Origin: Acidobacteriota bacterium
Lineage (GTDB): Bacteria; Acidobacteriota; Terriglobia; Terriglobales; Acidobacteriaceae
NCBI GenBank assembly: GCA_021781075.1
Contig: JAJXXN010000307.1
Coordinates: 1-10,206, forward strand
Length of the DNA stretch: 10,206 nucleotides
Direction: 5' to 3'
Under the pieces are notes generated by a model that saw only the letters and a program-made list of their open reading frames with translations, had not been told where the DNA came from and ran no database searches. The translations under genes and the position numbers were made by a program. Below, piece by piece: positions 5,880 to 10,206 of the stretch; within the stretch, counting starts at the first letter, position 1; every line of letters starts with the position of its first letter.

Positions 5880-7562
5880 CTACTTCTGGCTCACAATCGC
5901 ATTGATTATCCCGGTGCCGTTCGGGCTGCCCCACCCGGTCACAAGGTCATACCCCTTCACCGCGTAGTAGCTGCCGCTCTTGCCACTCGTGATGTCGTGG
6001 AACATCGTCCCGTACTGCGAGGTGATGGAATCGGCGTAAATGAACGGGTTGATGAAACCAATGGTCTTGTATCCGCTGGCCACCAACTGCTGATTGGCCA
6101 GTGCCACATAGGCCGCCCACATCGGCGCCGCAAAGCTGGTCCCGCCATAGGTGTTCGCCGTGCATGTGGTCTGGTTGGCGCATACGTAGAAGCTGAAGTT
6201 GGCATTCGCCGATACATCCGGCCCATTGCGGTAGGTCGTCGAACCCTTGTTGCTGGAGTTGATCACGCCGCTCAGCTTTTGCCACGAGGGAATCGCAATC
6301 TTGTCCGGCGAGATGCCGCCGCCGCTGTCCACCCAGGCTGTCTCCGATTGCCAAGCGCCGCCAGCGCTGGCCGTGACCAGGTCGGTGCCGCCAACGGCAA
6401 CAACATAATCATCATCGGCCGGCCAAGCCTCAACGCGCCGCGACCAGGTTGACGAATCGCCGGATGCGGCAAAGAAGTTCTGCCCCTGCGCGGCCATCTT
6501 CTGAAAGTATGGGTCAAGCGTTTTCGGGTCGGCTGGCGTCCAGCCCCAGGAGCAGCCAACGGTTGTCGGCAATGGGCTGTGCGTCGTCATCGAACTGAGA
6601 ATCGCCGTGTCCGTTGAGCCAACGTACATGGTCAGGCTGGCCAATCCCGGCGCCATCCCGAGCGCCTGGGTCATGTCCAGCGTCTGCTCCGTGTCGTCGC
6701 AGCCACTCGCATGAACGCAACTGGTGCTCGTGCCGTCCACCGAAAGCAACGTGATGGGCACATTGTTGGTCTGCTTCACGTTGGCGTAATAGGTGTTCAG
6801 GTCGGCGAGATCAGTCCCGTAATACTCCCACAGGCCAAGGCTCTGCCCCGAGCCAGTCAACGTCGTGCCACCGTAATAGGCCGCGCGCATGTCGCTACCC
6901 AGGAAGGACGCCGATGGGCCCGATCCCGTGGTGGCGTGCGAAACCAGGGACGCGGGGTCCACGTGGTTGGCGCTTGCGTACTCATACCGGTTCACATACC
7001 GCGGCTGCGGGATTGAATAATTGTCGAGGCCCGAAACATGCCACAACGCAAACGGCAAATCCGTCGATGGCTCGCGGTCCGGCGCAAAGAACGTGCGGTT
7101 CTCCGTCGGGTGTTGGTACGTATTCATCTGCACATGGAAGGCCGATTCAATCTGCGCCACCGTGCCACGCGCCTGCACATCCATGCCGTCGCGCGTCCCG
7201 CCCACGATCGTCATCCCATGGACCTGCAAATAGCGGACCGTGGCGTCATAATCCTGCTGGCTCGGCCCATAGAGCGCGGTGAACTCCTGCGGGCTGAGGA
7301 ACTGACGGTAGGAGCTGCTCGTCGGGTCATAGAGCAGCGCCAGGTAATCCTTCAATCCCTGCGGGTCGCTCAAGGGTAAAACCACGTCGATTTGCAGCGT
7401 CTGCTGCCCCGGCAGATGACCGGTCAACTGTGCCTGGCCGCTCAGCGCCGCTACGCGCGTGTGGCGGGTTTGAAAGTTTTCTGCCTGCACCTGAAAGGCG
7501 CAAAGGCCGACCGTGGCCACTGCGACAAAGGCGATTGACTTCAATGAGTTCTTGCAGTCCAT
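5880..7562 (-). CDS. Secreted S53 (sedolisin/kumamolisin-type) serine-carboxyl peptidase precursor, paralogue 3
   Basis: A 560-aa exported endopeptidase precursor, clearly the same family as its two neighbours but much more diverged. The signal peptide is residues 1-27 with cleavage at VQA|EN; the activation domain runs to about 210 (FLSPQEFTALYGPSQQDY, MTIVGG); the catalytic domain runs from about 215 to the end. Key residues are Glu292 and Asp296 (DDTEQTLDM), Asp369 (ASGDSS), Ser476 (YGGTSFAAP), and Ca2+-site Asp523 (HDITSG) and Asp539 (GYDLVTGWGSPNG). The C-terminus (SPNGTGIINAIV) is the ordinary sedolisin ending, unlike the altered tails of paralogues 1 and 2. Cysteine pairs 282/288 and 461/467 match theirs. 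Start 7562 is preceded by AGGAG at 5 nt spacing. A near-consensus promoter lies about 200 nt upstream. Confidence 0.95.
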   Translation of the reverse strand: MDCKNSLKSIAFVAVATVGLCAFQVQAENFQTRHTRVAALSGQAQLTGHLPGQQTLQIDVVLPLSDPQGLKDYLALLYDPTSSSYRQFLSPQEFTALYGPSQQDYDATVRYLQVHGMTIVGGTRDGMDVQARGTVAQIESAFHVQMNTYQHPTENRTFFAPDREPSTDLPFALWHVSGLDNYSIPQPRYVNRYEYASANHVDPASLVSHATTGSGPSASFLGSDMRAAYYGGTTLTGSGQSLGLWEYYGTDLADLNTYYANVKQTNNVPITLLSVDGTSTSCVHASGCDDTEQTLDMTQALGMAPGLASLTMYVGSTDTAILSSMTTHSPLPTTVGCSWGWTPADPKTLDPYFQKMAAQGQNFFAASGDSSTWSRRVEAWPADDDYVVAVGGTDLVTASAGGAWQSETAWVDSGGGISPDKIAIPSWQKLSGVINSSNKGSTTYRNGPDVSANANFSFYVCANQTTCTANTYGGTSFAAPMWAAYVALANQQLVASGYKTIGFINPFIYADSITSQYGTMFHDITSGKSGSYYAVKGYDLVTGWGSPNGTGIINAIVSQK

Positions 7563-7584
7563 ACTTTCTCCTGTGGTGATTTTT

Positions 7585-7607
7585 TTGCCATTCCTCAGGA
7601 TTGGCAA
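7585..7607 (-). promoter_or_regulatory. Hairpin just upstream of the paralogue 3 ribosome binding site
   Basis: UUGCCA and UGGCAA (arms 7602-7607 and 7585-7590) pair around an A-A mismatch, then UCC/GGA with a 3-nt loop; it ends 12 nt before AGGAG. It could tune translation initiation or mRNA stability. Seven A follow it, not U, so it is not a terminator. Confidence 0.35.
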
Positions 7608-7758
7608 TCTTTCGCTGTACCATGCGCGAAATCGGGGCCTGGTTGTGAAGTCCTGCAAAACTTCAAATTTTAATGGGGTACTGCCGGGCCTCTGGAGAGC
7701 CCTCGTGGATGAAATCCGCTGGGCGTTCATCACCTATACGACGGATGAACCGAGAGCG

Positions 7759-7787
7759 ATTATCCTCACCGCTCAAATCACTGTCAA
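7759..7787 (-). promoter_or_regulatory. Near-consensus sigma-70 promoter for S53 paralogue 3
   Basis: Minus strand TTGACA (complement of 7782-7787), exactly 17 nt, GATAAT (complement of 7759-7764): perfect -35 and five-of-six -10, with AT-rich DNA upstream. The predicted start is near 7752, leaving a leader of about 190 nt. This is the best promoter match in the window. Confidence 0.7.
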
Positions 7788-7826
7788 GAAAATTATGCGT
7801 TATGTTTCATAAAAAAGTAAGTGTGT

Positions 7827-8099
7827 TTACAGGCAAATTTCCGCATCACGAATCACGAGATTTTCGCTCCGATTCAACCACCCCTTGCGCCGGAACCAAT
7901 CCTCCATCGCAAGGCGCAGCGCCTCGTCCGAAACCCGGTTGCCGGCCTCCATCGCACCATCTGTCAAGGGCAGCGTGTCATCAAAGGCCGCGTCGTTGGT
8001 GAAGTTGCGCATGGCAAAACTGTCCAGCCATTTCAACGGCACAGGACGCTCGCCCTCGCTGCCGCCAATAATTTCCACCTTCAGCTTTCGCGCAAACAT
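7827..8099 (-). CDS. Hypothetical 90-aa protein downstream of the LolA-like gene
   Basis: I do not recognise this protein. It is 90 aa, without a signal peptide or membrane segment, of mixed charge, with a basic start (MFARKLKVEI), an acidic middle (NFTNDAAFDDTLPLTDG) and a predicted helix with DEALRLAMEDWFRRKGW near residues 58-74. That last part looks like a folded helical segment, so the frame is probably real. The ATG at 8099 lies 9 nt after the stop codon of the 283-aa gene, with only a weak ribosome site (AUAAG), which suggests translation by coupling to that gene. It ends with TAA at 7827, and no terminator follows before the next promoter. Cytoplasmic location is likely. Function unknown. 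Confidence 0.6.
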   Translation of the reverse strand: MFARKLKVEIIGGSEGERPVPLKWLDSFAMRNFTNDAAFDDTLPLTDGAMEAGNRVSDEALRLAMEDWFRRKGWLNRSENLVIRDAEICL

Positions 8100-8108
8100 A
8101 AACTTATT

Positions 8109-8960
8109 CTATGGCTTCGCCGCCGTGCCCTCGACGGCAACCGATTTTTGTTGCACCGTCTGCACGTTGAAACGCTGAAACTTAGTGTCCGTCTCCTCAA
8201 AATGATCCCGCTCGCCCTTGAACATAAGCACCCGCGCCTTCACATCCGCTTCCACCCCGGTCGGCAACCACAAATCCCCCTCGATCGGCGCCTGGTCAAA
8301 TTTAAAGGTCGAGCCTTTGTCTATCGTCGCCAACAAACCGCCCGCTATCTTATAGTCGTCCATGAAAAGCACCTCAAGGTGCGAAATCTCCCGGTCCGCC
8401 TCATCGATCCAGATTGTGCCCTTCAACTTCTTTGACGCGTTCTCCGCCATGCCACTGGCCTTTGCATCCTTGCGACCGATGAAATCAAAAACTATCGTCG
8501 CCCGGCCCCGAAATTCCACCCGGCGCGGGCTGCTCACATCCATCAGCGACAAAACCCTGCTAATCGAGACGCTCTGCCCTTCAAGCGGTTGCTCCGGCGG
8601 TGTCTTCCCCGCCTTCTCCACCAGTTTTGTCACCCGCTCCGTTTCCTTCTTCTCCTCCTTGTCGTCGAGCGGCTTGCCGTCCTTCTGCACCGCCCTGCAT
8701 ATCTGGTGGCTGTTGACAAAAAAACACTCCAGCTCGTTTGTCTCCGTCTTCTTCACCGCGCCATGCGCGTCCAATTCCTCATTCTTGTTGAAGCTGGTGA
8801 ATGTGTAGTTCTCCCGCACCTTGTCCAACTGCCGCTGGTGTTCGCGCACCTCGTCCATCAACTTGCGCACATCCGGCAGCGGTTTTGGCGTTTGCCCCCG
8901 CATCGCGGCAATCAACAGGCCGCACGTAAGAAACAACCCTTGAAGCTTCAATCGATCCAC
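8109..8960 (-). CDS. Exported LolA-like/outer-membrane-lipoprotein-sorting-type protein of unknown function
   Basis: A protein of about 283 aa that appears to be exported and periplasmic. Residues 1-22 or so form a hydrophobic signal segment (LKLQGLFLTCGLLIAAM). The next part is helical and charged (VRKLMDEVREHQRQLDKVRE), followed by NYTFTSFNKNEELDAHGAVK and a Lys/Glu-rich stretch at about 90-115. The C-terminal half is strand-rich (VEFRGRATIVFDFIG, GTIWIDEADREISHLEVLF, GDLWLPTGVEADV), as in the open beta-sheet of LolA/LolB-type lipoprotein or lipid binders. I recall similar proteins mostly from Acidobacteria. The start is uncertain: GTG at 8960 (GGAAGG just upstream) or TTG at 8951 both give a sensible signal peptide, while the longer TTG at 9029 adds 23 polar residues and is disfavoured. 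It is followed closely by the 90-aa gene. The substrate is unknown. Confidence 0.75.
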   Translation of the reverse strand: MDRLKLQGLFLTCGLLIAAMRGQTPKPLPDVRKLMDEVREHQRQLDKVRENYTFTSFNKNEELDAHGAVKKTETNELECFFVNSHQICRAVQKDGKPLDDKEEKKETERVTKLVEKAGKTPPEQPLEGQSVSISRVLSLMDVSSPRRVEFRGRATIVFDFIGRKDAKASGMAENASKKLKGTIWIDEADREISHLEVLFMDDYKIAGGLLATIDKGSTFKFDQAPIEGDLWLPTGVEADVKARVLMFKGERDHFEETDTKFQRFNVQTVQQKSVAVEGTAAKP

Positions 8961-8971
8961 CCGCCTTCCGC

Positions 8972-8999
8972 TTGGCCGCAATTCCTGTTCCAATATACC
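8972..8999 (+). promoter_or_regulatory. Candidate promoter of the holin-4_2 family gene, in the divergent spacer
   Basis: TTGGCC (8972-8977), 16 nt, TATACC (8994-8999), each four of six to consensus. The overlapping minus-strand TATATT (complement of 8992-8997) could serve as -10 for the LolA-like gene, but its TTGGCA is 20 nt away. The 119-nt spacer must contain both divergent promoters; these are the best matches and they are weak. Confidence 0.3.
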
Positions 9000-9079
9000 C
9001 GCTTCAACTCGGCTGCTTGCCAAAAACAATCATGGCGCACCGCCGCCCCTGACTGTACTCTTGCCTGAGGAGGCTTTCC

Positions 9080-9424
9080 ATGGCACGCATCCTGCTCAAC
9101 TGGCTCGTCAACGCCATCGCCCTGCTGCTCATCGCCCACTTACTGCGCGGTTTCCACGTCAGCGGGCTGGCCCCGGCGCTCATCGCCGCGCTCGTCATCG
9201 GCTTCCTCAACGCCACCCTCGGCGCGGTACTCAAGATTCTCACCTTCCCGCTCTCCATCATCACCTTCGGGATTTTTCTGCTCGTCATCAACGCCCTGAT
9301 GATCGAGCTCGCCACCTGGTTCGTCCCCGGCTTCCACGTCCACGGCTTCCTGCCGGCCTTCATTGCCGCGGTAATCCTGGCCATTGTCCAGCTTTTCTTC
9401 AAGCAAAGCCCCAATTCCCGCTGA
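9080..9424 (+). CDS. Small four-helix membrane protein, phage holin 4_2 / YvlD-like family
   Basis: A 114-aa inner-membrane protein made almost entirely of four transmembrane helices, at about residues 5-24, 29-50, 52-75 and 86-108. Short linkers contain the repeated GFHVSG and GFHVHG motifs. This length, the helix count and the FP-x4-TFGIFLLVINALM segment are typical of the phage-holin-4_2 (DUF360, YvlD-like) family. Despite the name, these are common chromosomal proteins whose role is not settled; a link to envelope stress is known for some relatives. Start 9080 is well supported by GAGGAGG six nt upstream. It is the only plus-strand gene here, divergent from the LolA-like gene and convergent with the sigma operon. 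No phage genes surround it, so a lysis role is unlikely. A 179-codon frame on the opposite strand is a shadow. Confidence 0.88.
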   Translation: MARILLNWLVNAIALLLIAHLLRGFHVSGLAPALIAALVIGFLNATLGAVLKILTFPLSIITFGIFLLVINALMIELATWFVPGFHVHGFLPAFIAAVILAIVQLFFKQSPNSR

Positions 9425-9443
9425 AAACTCCCAAAATCAAACA

Positions 9444-9465
9444 GGCCGGCAGTTATCTGCCGGCC
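9444..9465. terminator. Symmetric hairpin between convergent genes, probable bidirectional terminator
   Basis: GGCCGGCAG (9444-9452) and CTGCCGGCC (9457-9465) form a perfect 9-bp stem around TTAT. It lies 20 nt after the plus-strand gene and about 80 nt past the end of the minus-strand operon. The following U runs are poor on the plus side (CUCGUGCAUUUGU) and moderate on the minus side (UGUUUGAUUUU). Position and stem strength support terminator function in both directions, though efficiency may be low. Confidence 0.65.
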
Positions 9466-9546
9466 CTCGTGCATTTGTACTTTGCTGCCAATCAAATCCC
9501 CAAGCAAGCGTTTATAAATTCCCCCACGCCCACTCGCCGACAATTG

Positions 9547-9972
9547 CTACCGTCTGCTGTCCCCTGAGCCCTCTTTCACCACCGGAGCCATCAGCGGGTT
9601 GGCCTTCTTCATTCTCCCCGCCGTGCCAAATTCACCCTGGCGCTGGCTGGGCAATACCGCCGGCGCCACGCCCTTGCGCGCCGCTTCCAGCGCGCCATTG
9701 GCAGAGGAATAAACCACCCAGCTTCCGCCGCCGACTGCGAGGACGATCGCCGCCGCCGCCGCCCGGCGCAACCACGCCCGCCCAACCCCCTGCTCACGCG
9801 GCCATTCAACCACGTTGCCGCTGGCCGCCTCGTGGAGACGCGCCTTCACACGCCCGGCCATGCCTTCCGGCACTTCCACCCGCGCCAGCAACCGCAGCGT
9901 CGCATCAAAATCCATGCTGCCCATCCTTGCCGCCGCCCCGCCTTCAATCACGTCAAAATTTCCCTTGTTCAT
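9547..9972 (-). CDS. Single-pass membrane protein, probable regulator (anti-sigma-like) of the adjacent sigma factor
   Basis: A 141-aa protein with a cytoplasmic-looking N-terminal region of about 70 residues, one transmembrane helix at about 71-89 (AAAAAIVLAVGGGSWVVYSS), and an extracytoplasmic tail of about 50 residues rich in Ala, Pro, Gly and basic residues. The N-terminal part contains LLARVEVPEGMAGRVKARL, a pattern I associate with membrane proteins paired with ECF sigma factors. No zinc-binding HxxxCxxC motif is present, so it is not a ZAS-type anti-sigma factor. Its ATG overlaps the sigma factor stop as ATGA (9969-9972), indicating translational coupling; GAGG lies six nt upstream. 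The role as anti-sigma factor is inferred from the coupling and topology, not from a recognised domain. Confidence 0.75.
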   Translation of the reverse strand: MNKGNFDVIEGGAAARMGSMDFDATLRLLARVEVPEGMAGRVKARLHEAASGNVVEWPREQGVGRAWLRRAAAAAIVLAVGGGSWVVYSSANGALEAARKGVAPAVLPSQRQGEFGTAGRMKKANPLMAPVVKEGSGDSRR

Positions 9973-10206
9973 CGCGAACCTCGCTTGTGGTTCAACAATC
10001 CCGCCATCGCATTCCGCGCCCGGAAAAGCCTCGACCGCACGCTCGACTCGGTCACGCCCAGCACTTCGGCAATTTCCACGCTGTTCAGCTCCTCAAAGGC
10101 CGAAAGCAGCAGCACCTCGCGCTCCCGCTCCGGCAACTCTTCCATGCACTTGAGCACCATCGCATGATGCTCCATTCCGCGCGCCCGTTCCTCCGGCGTC
10201 AACCCG
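9969..10206 (-). CDS. RNA polymerase ECF-type sigma factor, C-terminal part (runs off right edge)
   Basis: The last 78 or so codons of a sigma-70 family factor; the N-terminal part with region 2 lies beyond position 10206. The visible part is region 4, which binds the -35 element: LPEREREVLLLSAFEELNSV leads into the helix-turn-helix EIAEVLGVTESSVRSRLFRA, followed by a short basic tail ending NHKRGSR. The absence of a conserved sigma-70 region 4.2 extension and the short end right after the helix-turn-helix fit an extracytoplasmic-function (SigE/RpoE-like) factor. Its stop overlaps the start of the membrane protein at 9972 by 4 nt. Target genes cannot be told from here; the promoters seen for the peptidase and ribosomal genes look like housekeeping promoters, not ECF ones. 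Confidence 0.9.
   Translation of the reverse strand, partial: GLTPEERARGMEHHAMVLKCMEELPEREREVLLLSAFEELNSVEIAEVLGVTESSVRSRLFRARNAMAGLLNHKRGSR

Larger units (their letters stand above)
7563..7826 (-). other. Leader and promoter region of S53 paralogue 3
   Basis: Holds no gene. It contains a near-consensus promoter and about 190 nt of leader ending in a hairpin close to the ribosome binding site. No terminator was found between the stop of the 90-aa gene (7827) and the promoter, so some read-through from that unit into the peptidase gene is possible. Confidence 0.5.

Noticed and set aside
7563..7733. 57-residue upstream extension of S53 paralogue 3
   Set aside because: It would bury the signal peptide; the start at 7562 has a good AGGAG at proper spacing.
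7821..8808. Plus-strand frames 7821-8435 and 8362-8808
   Set aside because: Shadows of the LolA-like and 90-aa genes; composition is dominated by basic or Ser-rich antisense residues without a fold.
9080..9424. Prophage lysis (holin) function for the holin-4_2 family gene
   Set aside because: No endolysin, tail, integrase or other phage genes are nearby, and this family is common as an ordinary chromosomal membrane protein.
9004..9543. 179-codon minus-strand frame across the holin-family gene
   Set aside because: The plus-strand gene has a strong ribosome site and four clear membrane helices; the antisense frame starts in the terminator region and has no family features.
9061..9567. 168-codon plus-strand frame overlapping the holin-family gene
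   Set aside because: It is another frame of the same DNA, rich in Arg, Pro and His, and crosses the terminator hairpin.
1..10206. CRISPR arrays, tRNA or rRNA genes, insertion sequences
   Set aside because: No short direct-repeat arrays, cloverleaf sequences, rRNA signatures, transposase frames or terminal repeats were seen. The only large repeat is the peptidase gene duplication.

Overview
The window looks like chromosomal DNA of a moderately high-GC Gram-negative soil-type bacterium, most likely an acidobacterium. That assignment is inference from gene content: an rplM-rpsI-rpsB ribosomal cluster, several secreted S53 (sedolisin/kumamolisin-type) peptidases side by side, a LolA-like secreted protein with the sequence style I associate with Acidobacteria, and an ECF-type sigma factor followed by a single-pass membrane protein. 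No rRNA, tRNA, insertion sequence, phage integration site or CRISPR array was seen.

Layout. Positions 1-1281 (minus strand) hold rplM, rpsI and the first 75 or so codons of rpsB, transcribed towards the left edge. A good sigma-70-type promoter at 1553-1581 implies a leader of about 265 nt before rplM. The rpsB leader has two GC-rich hairpins, and rpsB probably starts at TTG. Positions 1680-7562 hold three minus-strand S53 peptidase precursors (580, 588 and 560 aa). Each has a signal peptide, a long activation prodomain and a catalytic domain with an intact Glu/Asp/Asp/Ser set, and each is followed by its own strong intrinsic terminator. The first two are close paralogues, nearly identical at the 5' end, so this is a tandem duplication. 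The third is more distant. The genes at 5451 and 7562 have TTGACA-type promoters and unusually long leaders. No comparable promoter was found for the gene at 3422.

Positions 7827-8960 hold a two-gene minus-strand unit: an exported LolA-like protein of unknown substrate and a 90-aa protein I do not recognise. Divergent from it is a small four-helix membrane protein of the phage-holin-4_2/YvlD type (9080-9424, plus strand). A symmetric hairpin separates this from the convergent right-hand operon, an ECF sigma factor C-terminus (cut by the right edge) whose stop codon overlaps the start of a membrane protein that is probably its regulator.

How they fit together: the left block is core translation machinery; the middle is a secreted protein-degradation locus built by duplication; the right is envelope and regulatory genes. 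Nothing in the sequence shows that the sigma factor controls the peptidases. The most interesting material is the duplicated peptidase pair, with conserved prodomains and divergent patches near the active site, and the structured leaders of the ribosomal genes. I found no clear evidence of a wholly new system.
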